A stretch of DNA of 42,897 nucleotides from Candidatus Bilophila faecipullorum (GCA_944326695.1 CALVEZ010000031.1:1-42897); one strand, 5' to 3'; counted from the stretch's first letter, positions 18,823-27,842 are shown. A program made the numbers and translations. Notes: generated from the sequence alone by a model not told the origin.

Positions 18823-19587
18823 CTAGGTCATAAGGCGTAAGGGATCCACCTTCTCGCTCAGGACACGGAGCGACTCGGTCGAGGGAGGAAGGCTTTCCAC
18901 CGCCCGGGATATATCGAGCGCAAACCCCGTATGCTCCTGAATCGTTTTGGGGCGTACGCCGGGGAAATATTCCGAGAGATACATGCGACGGGTGGACGCA
19001 TCGAAACAGAGTATCCCCAATTCGGTGATGACGGCACGGGGACCCTTGTCCGGGGTTAATCCCGCCTTCTTGCGGTCATCCGGTCCGTTCAACCATCCGG
19101 GACTTGTGATATAATCCACCCGCTCCACGAAGCGCCGCGCCTCATGTTTCATTATGATGATAGTGTCGCAGCAAGAGGCGATGCCGTTGGCGCCCCCCGA
19201 ACCGGAAAAACGCGTCCGGGGGCTGCCATAGGGACCAATACACGTCGAGTTAAGGTTGCCGTAGGGATCGATCTGCGCTCCGCCCAGAAAACCGGCGTCA
19301 ATCTTCCCCCTCTGTGCGGATACGGTGAGGAAACCGAAATAACGATACTGCGGCCAGAGAACGGAAGACTGCCGATTTATCCGCAAATCCGACACGCTCG
19401 TGGGAACTTCACAGGGATTGCCTTCAAACAGTCCCGTTTCAAATACAAGGCGCGCATGGGGCGCATGGGTATTTTTGGCTAATGTCGCGCCTATCAGAGG
19501 AAGTCCCGTACCGATGATGTAGGTCTTCCCATCTTCGATCTGCCGAGCCAGCGCGACGGCCATCATTTGTCTGGCGGTCCAGCTCAT
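18823..19587 (-). CDS. CoA-transferase beta subunit (glutaconate CoA-transferase type)
   Basis: 254 residues of the family I CoA-transferase beta fold. FETG near residues 49-52 carries the candidate catalytic glutamate that forms the acyl-CoA thioester. GSGGANGIAS is the glycine-rich loop of GctB-like subunits, and LGILCFD and GVRPKTIQEHTGF are C-terminal family blocks. With the alpha subunit 12 bp upstream it should move CoA between acyl-CoA and a free acid, activating the imported carboxylate. Substrate specificity cannot be read from sequence. Confidence 0.87.
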   Translation of the reverse strand: MSWTARQMMAVALARQIEDGKTYIIGTGLPLIGATLAKNTHAPHARLVFETGLFEGNPCEVPTSVSDLRINRQSSVLWPQYRYFGFLTVSAQRGKIDAGFLGGAQIDPYGNLNSTCIGPYGSPRTRFSGSGGANGIASCCDTIIIMKHEARRFVERVDYITSPGWLNGPDDRKKAGLTPDKGPRAVITELGILCFDASTRRMYLSEYFPGVRPKTIQEHTGFALDISRAVESLPPSTESLRVLSEKVDPLRLMT

Positions 19588-19599
19588 GACGTTTCCTCG

Positions 19600-20568
19600 C
19601 TAGTTTCTTTTGAGGCCGGGAACATACCCGAAGTCCGGACGAACTCTCAGAGCGGCGAGCCGCGCCCCGCCCACATAATCCAGATAAGCTTCGTGCGTGG
19701 GGCAGCGGTTTACGTAGGCGTCAAGAAAAGACATGAAGCCTCCGTCGGTACGGCTGGCCTGATCGTATTCGCGCAGCATAGCGGGATCATAGTCGTAATG
19801 GGCGAAACACTGCGACGGGTGCGCCCCGTAGGGCATATGAACCACGGCGTCCACGCACAGACCCGTCAGGCTGTTTTGTTCAGGATGTTGCCGGATCGCC
19901 TCGTCGCTGACGAGCGTCTCGCAAGAAACGATGGTCCGTTTCGCCGCCACGGCAATATCAATATCCTGAAACGGCGCGCCCATAATACGGCAGGTACCGT
20001 CCGGGCTGGCCATTTGGACGTGGATACAGGCTACGTCGATCTGCGGCGAGGGGACGCAACACAAAGGCGAACCTGGCCGAAACGGATCGTCTTGGATGAC
20101 GAACTTTTCCGCGGGCAGTTTGGGATGCCGGGCACGTTCCTCGCGGGAAATGCCCCACTGGCGGACGAGATCGGATCCGAGCATGTTTTTGACCGGAACA
20201 TAGGGCAATCCCAACGCGGCTCCGTGGTAGGCGATAGTGTGGACATCAAGGGAAAAATCCTCGCACAGAAGAGTGCCCTTCTCCACAGCGGCCCGAAAAC
20301 GGCGGCATACGGGCGTGAATCCCGAATTGGCAATGTAGGAAACCTGCAAGGCCCTAACGCATCCAGCACCGATAAGCATGTCGATGTCGCCGCCCGATCC
20401 GCCGCCTTCGATATACAGATCGCGCTTGGCCTGCCGGATGATTTCCCGCACGAGGCCATAGGCGCGACGATTGGTCACAAAACCGCCCAACGCCAGACAA
20501 TCGCCGTCATGCAGCAAGACCGCAATCGCCTCCTGTGCGGTCATAAGCTTGCCCCTGTGCCCGTTCAT
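19600..20568 (-). CDS. CoA-transferase alpha subunit (glutaconate CoA-transferase type)
   Basis: 322 residues. MTAQEAIAVLLHDGDCLALGGF and IGAGCVRALQVSYIANSG are the N-terminal blocks of GctA-like alpha subunits, and VASPDGTC-like and DVACIHVQMASPDG match the acyl-binding half. The start at 20568 overlaps the stop of the aldehyde dehydrogenase as ATGA, with GGAGG upstream, showing translational coupling. The enzyme and dehydrogenase are therefore made together, which supports a joint acid to acyl-CoA to aldehyde route (or the reverse). Confidence 0.87.
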   Translation of the reverse strand: MNGHRGKLMTAQEAIAVLLHDGDCLALGGFVTNRRAYGLVREIIRQAKRDLYIEGGGSGGDIDMLIGAGCVRALQVSYIANSGFTPVCRRFRAAVEKGTLLCEDFSLDVHTIAYHGAALGLPYVPVKNMLGSDLVRQWGISREERARHPKLPAEKFVIQDDPFRPGSPLCCVPSPQIDVACIHVQMASPDGTCRIMGAPFQDIDIAVAAKRTIVSCETLVSDEAIRQHPEQNSLTGLCVDAVVHMPYGAHPSQCFAHYDYDPAMLREYDQASRTDGGFMSFLDAYVNRCPTHEAYLDYVGGARLAALRVRPDFGYVPGLKRN

Positions 20569-21947
20569 AGCGTTTCCTCCGCCCATATTTCCTCATCGGT
20601 AGGCAGCGTACCCGCCGGGAGAGGATAGGCGATGCGGCTGATGTTGATCAGGTGCGTGAACCAGAGGTTTTCGCTGAGGCTGTTGTTTCCCCATGAACCA
20701 CATCCCAGCGTCCCCGTGGGATTGAGGCCGTTCGTAAGCGTGCCCCCAAGCCCGCTCGAACCGATCTGGTTTACCCCGATACGCGAAACCGGAAGACGGA
20801 CGGCGGCGTACTCGATATGCTCCTGCGTGTTGGAATGAATGATCGCGCTGTGCCCCATTCCCTCGCAGCGGAGGTTGGCGCAGGCCATCTCCACGGCATC
20901 CTCCCACAGACGATACCCATAGACGGACAGTACCGGGCAAAGCTTTTCCCGCGACAGGGAATCTTCCGAGCCCGTACCCTCTGCCCTCACGACCAAAAGA
21001 CGCGTATCCTGCGGAACGGAAAATCCGGACATTGCCGCGAGCCTTGCGGGGGCGATCCCCACACATTCTTTGTTCAAGACGCCGTCATGAAAGAGCGTGG
21101 CGCGCAGGGCGTTGACCTCGCGGGGCGTCTCCACGCAATAGGCACCCTCCAAAGCAAAGAGGGACATCATGGCCGCAAGTTTTTCGGAAGGGCAAAAAAC
21201 GCTCTGTTCACAAGTGCAGAGTACTCCGTAGTCATAAACACGGCCTTTGACGAGCATAGGCACAACTTCCGTCAACGGCACATCCCGATCAACGAGCGCC
21301 TGCACGTTGCCCTGCCCCACGCCGAAAGCGGGCTTGCCGCTGCTGTAGGCGGCGCTGACCATGCTGGAACCGCCCGTAGAAATACATACATCACAGAGAG
21401 CCATGACCAGCCGCGACATCTCCACCGTAGGTTCGGGAACTATCTGAATGAGGTTTTCCGGCGCTCCCGCGCGCAGGATGGCCTCGTTCATGATCTCCAC
21501 CGTCCGGACCGCCGTCCGGCGGCTGCGGGGATGCGGGCAAACGATGAGGGAATTGCCACCCTTCAACGCTATCATGGCGTTGTGCATCGGCGTCATGGTC
21601 GGGTTGGTCGTCGGGGTGATCGCCCCGATCACACCCATGGGATGAGCGATTTCCACGATGCCGGAAGATTCGATGCGCCGCACTATCCCCCGACTCTTTT
21701 GTCCCTTCAGCCTGTACCAAGTAACTTTCGATTTGCCTTTATTCTTTTGAACTTTGTCTTCATAGCGGCCCATGCCCGTTTCCTCCACGGCCAGCCGAGC
21801 GAGGCTCTCCGCGTGGTCATAGACGGATTTTCCGGCGGCGCGGACGACTCTGTCTACACGACCTTGTTCAAAGGCGGCAAAACGTTGCTGTGCTTCACGA
21901 GAGGCCTCCACCAGCTCCTGCACATACGCACGCGGGTCCATCATCAT
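20565..21947 (-). CDS. Acylating (CoA-dependent) aldehyde dehydrogenase
   Basis: A 460-residue NAD(P)/CoA aldehyde dehydrogenase of the SucD/EutE/SauS group. Seen: IGAITPTTNPTMTP (cofactor-binding), MIALKGGNSLIVCPHPRS, ISTGGSSMV, and VLCTCEQSVF with the candidate catalytic Cys. It would interconvert an acyl-CoA with its aldehyde. Relatives act on succinyl-CoA, acetyl-CoA or sulfoacetyl-CoA. In a Bilophila-like host sulfoacetaldehyde is worth testing, but no sulfonate lyase is in this window. Three consecutive ATGs overlap the symporter stop; the third has the best spacing from GGAG. Confidence 0.85.
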   Translation of the reverse strand: MMMDPRAYVQELVEASREAQQRFAAFEQGRVDRVVRAAGKSVYDHAESLARLAVEETGMGRYEDKVQKNKGKSKVTWYRLKGQKSRGIVRRIESSGIVEIAHPMGVIGAITPTTNPTMTPMHNAMIALKGGNSLIVCPHPRSRRTAVRTVEIMNEAILRAGAPENLIQIVPEPTVEMSRLVMALCDVCISTGGSSMVSAAYSSGKPAFGVGQGNVQALVDRDVPLTEVVPMLVKGRVYDYGVLCTCEQSVFCPSEKLAAMMSLFALEGAYCVETPREVNALRATLFHDGVLNKECVGIAPARLAAMSGFSVPQDTRLLVVRAEGTGSEDSLSREKLCPVLSVYGYRLWEDAVEMACANLRCEGMGHSAIIHSNTQEHIEYAAVRLPVSRIGVNQIGSSGLGGTLTNGLNPTGTLGCGSWGNNSLSENLWFTHLINISRIAYPLPAGTLPTDEEIWAEETL

Positions 21948-23338
21948 TCTCCAAGTGTAAGAGGATTGGACGTCTGGGACATGCCTTCCCGCTTCCGACC
22001 AAGGACAAGCACAAGCAGGCTGACACCGACGCCAAGAAACAAGGGATCAAAGGCGTTGCCGATAAAAGGATTTCCAAGGAGAATACAAAGCGGGCCGACA
22101 AACATGGCACCTAAAACATAGGAAGAACGTACCCGACGAGGAAGGAACAGAGCCGTGGTCAACGGGCCGAATGCCACCGCACCGCGCAAGCCCATGGACA
22201 TAAAGCTCCATCCGAGGATCAAGGACCCAAGATTCCCACAGGTCATGAGCCCCGCGGCGGCAAAAATGACCACCAAGGCCAATCGGGCGACAAGTAGCAG
22301 CTTGCGTTCGTCGGCATGGGGACAAATATAGATTCGATAAATGTTACTACAGAACATGGCGCTCAATCCGAGAGCGACCCCAGCCCCCGTACCTACCACC
22401 GCCACCAGCAGGACTGCCAAAGTCATGCCGGCGAAAAGAGGAGGCATATATTCCATGACGAACAACGGCAGAGCTGATCCCGGCGCGATAGCGGGAAAGT
22501 GAACACGCATATACAGCCCGACCAAAATTCCCGCGATGCCGATAAGCGGAATGAGGACAGCCGCCGTAAAAATACCGACCCGCGCACACCGCAGGGAAGA
22601 AGCGGATACGATGGCCTGAATATACGCCTGCGTGGTGAGGACGCCGAGAATCAGAGAAAAACCCGCCCCGAGGTCCACGGGGACGCCTCGTGCGAAGAGG
22701 CTGAAAAATGTTTCCGCCGGTAACGTCAAGAGAGGCCCCACGCCCATCCGCACGACCATCACCCCGCAGGCACCTATAAAGAAGTACAACAACGCGGTCT
22801 TGGCTATGCCGACAAGCCCCGCCCCCCAAACGCCGCCGAAGACGACATAGGCCAGCATGAGGACAATGATAAGCACGGCGGCCATTCCGGGAGAAAGATG
22901 GCTTACGGACGTAATCAGTACGATGCCTGCCAGAACCTGTGAGACAATGCTCAAAAAACTCCCCAGTGACGTAAGGACGGCGGCGGCCGTCGCGGTGGCC
23001 GATCCGTACTCCTGTGCCAGCATCCCCGGCATCGTTTCCATCCCGCTCAGATAGAAAGGTTTGGCATAGAAAACGCCTAAAAGGATGCAAGCGATGCCAC
23101 CGCCCAACGTAAACCACCACGCCGACAAGCCATAGGAAAAGGCGAGTTGAGCAGTGCCGATGGTCGCCGCCCCGCCGACCAAGGTTCCCACAATGGTCCC
23201 CGCGACGATGCTCCCGCCAGCCTTGCGCGCGCCTACAGAAAAATCTCCCGCCGACTTCACCCTAAGCCCGGAAAAAAGGCCGATGGCTGTAATGAAGAAA
23301 AGGATGACGGCGGCTCCGGCATAGTGCATGGAGGTCAT
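21944..23338 (-). CDS. Sodium:solute symporter family transporter
   Basis: A 464-residue inner-membrane protein with about 13 hydrophobic helices. The SSS signature region is seen as KSAGDFSVGARKAGG (N-terminal) and YVVFGGVWGAGLVGIAKTALL. It would import a solute with Na+. The start at 23338 was chosen because AAAGGA precedes it and residues upstream are not membrane-like. First gene of operon 1, about 80 bp downstream of the predicted sigma-54 start site. Having both an SSS and a TTT system in one operon suggests two ligands, or import plus product handling. Confidence 0.88.
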   Translation of the reverse strand: MTSMHYAGAAVILFFITAIGLFSGLRVKSAGDFSVGARKAGGSIVAGTIVGTLVGGAATIGTAQLAFSYGLSAWWFTLGGGIACILLGVFYAKPFYLSGMETMPGMLAQEYGSATATAAAVLTSLGSFLSIVSQVLAGIVLITSVSHLSPGMAAVLIIVLMLAYVVFGGVWGAGLVGIAKTALLYFFIGACGVMVVRMGVGPLLTLPAETFFSLFARGVPVDLGAGFSLILGVLTTQAYIQAIVSASSLRCARVGIFTAAVLIPLIGIAGILVGLYMRVHFPAIAPGSALPLFVMEYMPPLFAGMTLAVLLVAVVGTGAGVALGLSAMFCSNIYRIYICPHADERKLLLVARLALVVIFAAAGLMTCGNLGSLILGWSFMSMGLRGAVAFGPLTTALFLPRRVRSSYVLGAMFVGPLCILLGNPFIGNAFDPLFLGVGVSLLVLVLGRKREGMSQTSNPLTLGE

Positions 23339-23430
23339 GGGTTGTCCTTTGGTCAAGTCTGAGGAAACGTTCGGGAATTGGTTTGAGGTGCCGCCTTCCC
23401 ACGGAAACGGTGGCCTTATTTCTTTGAGGT

Positions 23431-23446
23431 AGCAGGATATATGCCA
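23431..23446 (-). promoter_or_regulatory. Sigma-54 promoter of operon 1
   Basis: Read on the minus strand: TGGCATATATCCTGCT, with GG and GC separated by ten bases and TGGCA and TGCT matching the RpoN consensus. The start site should fall near 23420, leaving an ~80-nt leader before the symporter. The adjacent sigma-54 activator gene strongly supports it. Confidence 0.85.
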
Positions 23447-23455
23447 CATCATACA

Positions 23456-23490
23456 AACAGGCAGCCTGGACCGATACCAAGCTGCCTGTT
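23456..23490. promoter_or_regulatory. Inverted repeat upstream of the sigma-54 promoter
   Basis: Perfect 10-base arms aacaggcagc / gctgcctgtt with a 15-nt spacer, centred about 53 bp upstream of the predicted start. It could be the binding site of the Fis-type HTH of the adjacent activator. Because the minus-strand sequence continues as ttgt, a terminator for the activator gene is the alternative. Confidence 0.55.
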
Positions 23491-23606
23491 ATGAAAATAA
23501 AAGTTTAAATGCAATATATTCAGTATGTTAATTTCACAAATACGCTGTCAGCCTTGTCAGGGCAAGAATGGGGGGAATGCAGAGAGAGAGACGCCCCCAT
23601 GGTGGC

Positions 23607-23709
23607 CATGTAGAAAAAAATCATCCCTTCCCTGGTTGATATTTCAAACCTAGTAAAATCATTATAATTTTTATTACTGTCAGAACATAGGTCATGTAGA
23701 AAAAAATCA
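23607..23709 (-). repeat. Two 17-bp direct repeats 86 bp apart
   Basis: The sequence catgtagaaaaaaatca occurs at 23607-23623 and 23693-23709, between the activator stop and the operon 1 promoter. On the minus strand each copy ends in ATG and heads a tiny open frame (24 and 29 codons). The stop of the first lies in the second repeat. They may be duplicated activator sites or a small tandem duplication. Confidence 0.6.
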
Positions 23710-23726
23710 CCTCTGCTGAAAATATT

Positions 23727-25214
23727 CTACTCGCCTTCGGTTTCCATTCCGCCCAGCCCCAAGGCTTTCAGCTTGCGATACAAACCTGTGCGGTGGACAT
23801 GCAAGAGATCGGCCATATGCCGGACATTCCCTCCGCATTTGACATAAACCCGCCGAAGATAAGCAGCCTCCGCTTCGTATTGGAACTGCTTCAAGGGCAA
23901 GAAGACATCATCGGACACATTCAAGGCCTCAGCGGCCCCCTCCTTAAAGGAAAGGGGCATCTTCATGGTCGCGCAGATATTCGTATCAATCATTGATTCT
24001 GTGGAGATAACCGCCAGCCGTTCTATAATATTGCGTAGTTCACGGATATTTCCGGGCCAGTCATAAGCCAGCAGCTTTTCTTTGAGGCTCTCGCTCAAGT
24101 ATTTACTCTGTTGATTCTTCCGACATACTTCATCAAGGAAAGACTGGGCCAGAGGCAAAATATCTTCCCTGCGTTCCCTCAAGGGCGGCATCACAATGGG
24201 GATAACGTTAAGTCTATAGAATAAGTCCTCTCGAAACGTTCCATCGCGGACCATTTGCTCCAGATTGCGATTCGTGGCCGCGAGAATCCGAACCGAAACA
24301 TGACGCCGCTTCACGCCGCCGACACGCTGGACCTCCCCGTTTTCAAGCACCCGCAGCAGTTTGGACTGCAATGTCAGAGGCAATTCCCCGATTTCATCCA
24401 GCATCAATGTGCCTCCGTTGGCGATTTCAAAAAGCCCCGGTTTGCCTTTCTGCCGTGCCCCGGTGAAAGCCCCTTGCTCATAACCAAAAAATTCCGATTC
24501 CATCAGCTCATGAGGAATAGCCGCACAATTAACAGGAATGAAAGCCTCCTCTCGAAGATAACTGCTGGAATGGATGAAATGGGCCAACATATCCTTACCA
24601 GTCCCCGATTCTCCCATAAGGAGGATGGTACTGTTGGTGCGAGCAACCGAATGCGAGAGCTGGAGGATGTTTTGCATGGCCGGGCTCTCAGCTATGAGTT
24701 GTATCCCTTTTATAGAAGCCTCTCCCAAGTAAGATACTGCAGTGCGGAATTGGACCTTTTCCGCCGAATGTTCAGCCATAAGGGCGGAAAGGAAATGATC
24801 TATATGGTCCTTTCTTCGCGAATGGCTTAAAACAAGGCGGATGGAGCCGTCTTTATTAAAAATGGGGGTACTCGTCGTCATGAACGCCTGCCCGCTTTTG
24901 GTGCGGACAAGCCCGGTAACCCTTTTGCCAAGGCGGATAGCCTCCAATACGGTGGAATGATCAAGAATGCCCAGTTCAAGACACTCTTGTACCATAAGAT
25001 CACCAAGGCCGGTTAAGCAGAACCCCAAATGTTCTTCTGCAACCGGGTTCATTAACAATATTTTTCCTTGTCCATCAGTCAGGAATATCTTTTCATAGGT
25101 ATTGAAAAAAATTTCCTTAAGATTGACATCATAAACAAACCTTTTATTCCAACTAGATATGTCTGTTATATTATGTTCGACCTCATCAATAATAAAACTA
25201 TCTTTATAGATCAT
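23727..25214 (-). CDS. Sigma-54-dependent transcriptional activator (PAS, AAA+, Fis HTH)
   Basis: 495 residues. A PAS-like sensor occupies roughly residues 35-140 (IFLTDGQGKILLMNPVAEE). The AAA+ domain has Walker A GESGTGKD at 201-208, the sigma-54 contact loop GAFTGA at 248-253 and Walker B LMLDEIGE near 270-277. The Fis-type HTH is at the end (GGNVRHMADLLHVHRTGLYRKL). It lacks a phospho-receiver domain, so it probably senses a small ligand through the PAS. It lies directly upstream of, and co-oriented with, operon 1 and its sigma-54 promoter. The start at 25214 is chosen for AAGGA upstream; a start 17 codons earlier has no good site. Confidence 0.93.
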   Translation of the reverse strand: MIYKDSFIIDEVEHNITDISSWNKRFVYDVNLKEIFFNTYEKIFLTDGQGKILLMNPVAEEHLGFCLTGLGDLMVQECLELGILDHSTVLEAIRLGKRVTGLVRTKSGQAFMTTSTPIFNKDGSIRLVLSHSRRKDHIDHFLSALMAEHSAEKVQFRTAVSYLGEASIKGIQLIAESPAMQNILQLSHSVARTNSTILLMGESGTGKDMLAHFIHSSSYLREEAFIPVNCAAIPHELMESEFFGYEQGAFTGARQKGKPGLFEIANGGTLMLDEIGELPLTLQSKLLRVLENGEVQRVGGVKRRHVSVRILAATNRNLEQMVRDGTFREDLFYRLNVIPIVMPPLRERREDILPLAQSFLDEVCRKNQQSKYLSESLKEKLLAYDWPGNIRELRNIIERLAVISTESMIDTNICATMKMPLSFKEGAAEALNVSDDVFLPLKQFQYEAEAAYLRRVYVKCGGNVRHMADLLHVHRTGLYRKLKALGLGGMETEGE

Positions 25215-25433
25215 GTGATATTTCCTTATAGAAGATGGTTTAGTCCATAATAATACTTGGTTCATCTTATAATATGTCCCATATCAAAGCAACCTATCTC
25301 AAGATAAATCTGAACTATTGCCATATGGATAGGCATCCTTCCATCCTAATATTTAATCGTCTATTTAAGGTCAGGACTCGTTATTCTTAAAAGACCGCAA
25401 GTAACGTATGCAGAGGGCATGGAGGTGTCCCGT

Positions 25434-25574
25434 ATGAACTCTGTTTTTCTTTTCGAAAGCCAGATGAAACAGCTCAGCCCTTTCTTCCCTTGTTCCCATG
25501 GTGTTCACCGCGTCGATGACATGGACGTCATCAGCGGCAAACAACCTTCAGTGGAAGGATACGTCGGGGAGTAA
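25434..25574 (+). pseudogene. N-terminal fragment of an IS5-family transposase
   Basis: The frame reads MNSVFLFESQMKQL, FFPCSHGVHRVDD and MDVISG. This matches the start of IS5-group transposases (typically ...FP-SHG-PRVDD-RV-SG). After about 36 codons the match ends and a stop follows at 25572-25574. No DDE domain is found to the right. The original start and a GGAGG site survive, so it is a 3'-truncated copy. Confidence 0.65.
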
Positions 25575-26007
25575 CTCCACCTGATGCGCTCTTCGGTCAT
25601 ATTGTACCTGACGGTGGAGTGATGCGAGCCTCTATGCGTTTGGCGATCCTGATCACAGGCAAATATTCTCCACGACTTTTCCCTATCTGTGAGTCCATCT
25701 TCGCCATTTGCCGTCTCGGGTCACCACAACGGGCATAGTGGAGCCGTCCTTGGGATCAACAGCTAGAGCAATTACATCTTGGGAGGGACATGTTTGTTCT
25801 CATCCAAGCAGAATAGTATATGAATTCGTCAATCTCTCCAAAGGAAAGAAAAAATGGCTACAGTTCGGTATTCAATATGTCAGAAAAAAATAGATCGTAA
25901 CGTAAAAATCACATTTATCAGTTATCCTCGTTGCCGTGATAATTTCCAATTCAAAAGATTCCATTGTGTCCTCCCAGACTGCGAATTTCTTTCCTGGAGT
26001 TGAAACC

Positions 26008-26166
26008 TGCCTTTTCAGACAGAACCCCTCCGAGGCCTTTCACCAAGTGAAAAAAGGCCTCGGAGGGGTTCTGCTTCAAGGGCGTCTCAACGCCGAAAAA
26101 AAGATTCGGGAAAACGGGCCTGCTTGCGTGCCTGAACGACTGAAAGGAGTGAAGGCGCGGAAGATG
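26008..26166 (+). repeat. Dispersed hairpin repeat, copy A
   Basis: Shares about 160 bp with copy B at 37411-37572 in the same orientation, including tgccttttcagacag, ggcgtctcaacgccg and ctgaaaggagtgaa. Copy A has a perfect 20-bp stem (26021-26040 with 26053-26072) and a 12-nt loop. No transposase or terminator T-run is attached. It brackets operon 2 together with copy B. Confidence 0.8.
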
Positions 26167-26794
26167 GCCATGGGCACCCCCTCCTTTTCCTGTCATTTTT
26201 ATATAAATATGTATTCCATTAAATCATTAGTATATATCTATATAAAAAGGCTCTGTCATAGAATATGATTGTTTCATCTCTACCACATGATAAAAAGAGG
26301 GGGGCAGTTTTCCCGCTTGTGGGCTCCACAGCTAAGGTATTTTATTGATTATCCCTTTGAAACTCCAAGAAAGAGAGCATCAACCATTTCTAGGATATAG
26401 CCTATAAAAATAGGTTTTACTTAATTCTCCACTTCATGACACTGCCTTTACAACTCGGCCCAATCAGCCCCTCTCCAAGGGGCACTATCCCAGAAAGATA
26501 CGAATCGGAATCATTGTGGGGTATCCGCAAATTTTGCATTGCCATAAACGGGCATGGTTATACCCTCGGAATCGAGGGCAAAAAGCTATCTCCGGTGAGC
26601 TCTACCAGCACTTCAATATTTGTCCGGTCACAGACGCACACGCTATACTGCCCTATATTAATCACGATAACCCCTCTTCCCATGCCAATATAGTAAAGCG
26701 ACGTACGGACGCCCCGTAGGGCAACTTCCAGAGGGCTATATATTAGGGAATCCCGCTATGCGGGAGCTACACGTGAAATGCATAGAGCACCGCT

Positions 26795-27733
26795 TTAATC
26801 CGAAAAGGTATCCCCCGAGCCTTTTCTCCTAAAGTGGAAGGCACCGCCGGACAGAAAGAGGCCCACACCTGTCCAGATAAAAAGAAATACCAATAGCTTG
26901 ACCGCCGATATGTCTTCACGCATGACCAACACGCCGAGCAGGAAAACCGTCGTGGGGAGGATGTATTGCATGATGCCGAGCGAAATCATCGGTACGCTGC
27001 GGATGCCGAGGCTCAGGCCCAGTTGCGGAATGGCGGATACGAACCCGCAACCGATGAGTAACATATCCGTATAGACGCTTTCCGCCAGGAAATGTCCGGT
27101 TCCCGTTTCTTCCAGCCAGATAAGATAACCCCATAGAAGCGGCGCCGAGAACAACAGTTCCATGAGCATACCAGGAGCGGCTCCGACTGTGGCGCGTTTG
27201 CGAAAAAACGCAAACAACGCCGCAGAAAGGGCCACGTTTAGGGAAACCCACGGAACGGATCCGTATCCCATCAGCAGAATGAGTACTCCGATCCCTGCAG
27301 AGGCGATGCCCATCCATTGCAGGCGACTAGGACGTTCCCTGAAAAACAGAAAACCCAGTAACGTGCTGATCATCGGGACGATGTAGTGTCCAATGCTGCA
27401 TTCGAGAACCTTGCTGTTAGTGACGGCCCATATGTATATCCACCAGTTCCACAGATGGGCAAGGCTACACAAGCCGATGAGCACAATCTCACGCCGCTCC
27501 CTCATCGCGCGGAAAAACGCAGGGAACTGCCCCTTCCACACCATGAAAGCGGCGATGATCAGGCTTCCCCAGAGCGAACGGTGGCTGACCATTTCGAGGG
27601 CCGAAACCCCTTGCAGCAGATTCCAGTACAGCGGGCTCAGGCCGAAAGACAGGTACACGGCGAAAAGGATGCCCATGCCTTGCCCCTGAGAGAGGCCGCC
27701 CGCAGTGGTGCGGGGTGAACGGTGTTCCATCAT
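26795..27733 (-). CDS. RarD/EamA-type transporter
   Basis: A 312-residue inner-membrane protein with ten hydrophobic helices in two five-helix halves. It has the RarD-like N-terminal block GLSPLYWNLLQGVSALEMVSHR (quoted in parts: LSPLYW, EMVSHRSLWG) and WNWWIYIWAV. RarD proteins are DMT-superfamily exporters or importers of uncertain substrate. The start at 27733 follows GAGGAG directly; the second ATG (27730) has better spacing. It is the last gene of operon 2 but a small terminator lies between it and the preceding lyase gene, so it may be expressed at a lower level or separately. Confidence 0.88.
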   Translation of the reverse strand: MMEHRSPRTTAGGLSQGQGMGILFAVYLSFGLSPLYWNLLQGVSALEMVSHRSLWGSLIIAAFMVWKGQFPAFFRAMRERREIVLIGLCSLAHLWNWWIYIWAVTNSKVLECSIGHYIVPMISTLLGFLFFRERPSRLQWMGIASAGIGVLILLMGYGSVPWVSLNVALSAALFAFFRKRATVGAAPGMLMELLFSAPLLWGYLIWLEETGTGHFLAESVYTDMLLIGCGFVSAIPQLGLSLGIRSVPMISLGIMQYILPTTVFLLGVLVMREDISAVKLLVFLFIWTGVGLFLSGGAFHFRRKGSGDTFSD

Positions 27734-27791
27734 TCGCTCCTCTGAAAGGCAAATCCGGGCCGTGCGTTCCGAAAACGACGGCCCGGCGGAC

Positions 27792-27824
27792 AAAAAGAGA
27801 GCCAGCGGGGGAAACCAGCCCTCT
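27792..27824 (-). terminator. Possible terminator between lyase 1 and the RarD-like gene
   Basis: On the minus strand a 7-bp stem (agagggc / gctctct, one G-U pair) is followed by five T. It is weak and may just reduce readthrough. Confidence 0.4.
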
Positions 27825-27842
27825 TTTCGATTGGGGATAGGG

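Larger units (their letters stand above)
25215..26794. other. 1.5-kb AT-rich gap with mobile-element debris
   Basis: No intact gene is supported. It holds an IS5-type transposase fragment (25434-25574), a dispersed hairpin repeat (26008-26166) and fragments of coding-like sequence around 25700-25890 and 26440-26720 that match no family I recognise. A small hairpin, tcccgc tatg cgggag, at about 26743-26758 may terminate the rarD-like gene from the right. Confidence 0.55.

Noticed and set aside
25936..26268. Open frames on both strands across dispersed repeat copy A
   Set aside because: They simply translate the palindrome and its flanks; copy B does not preserve them.
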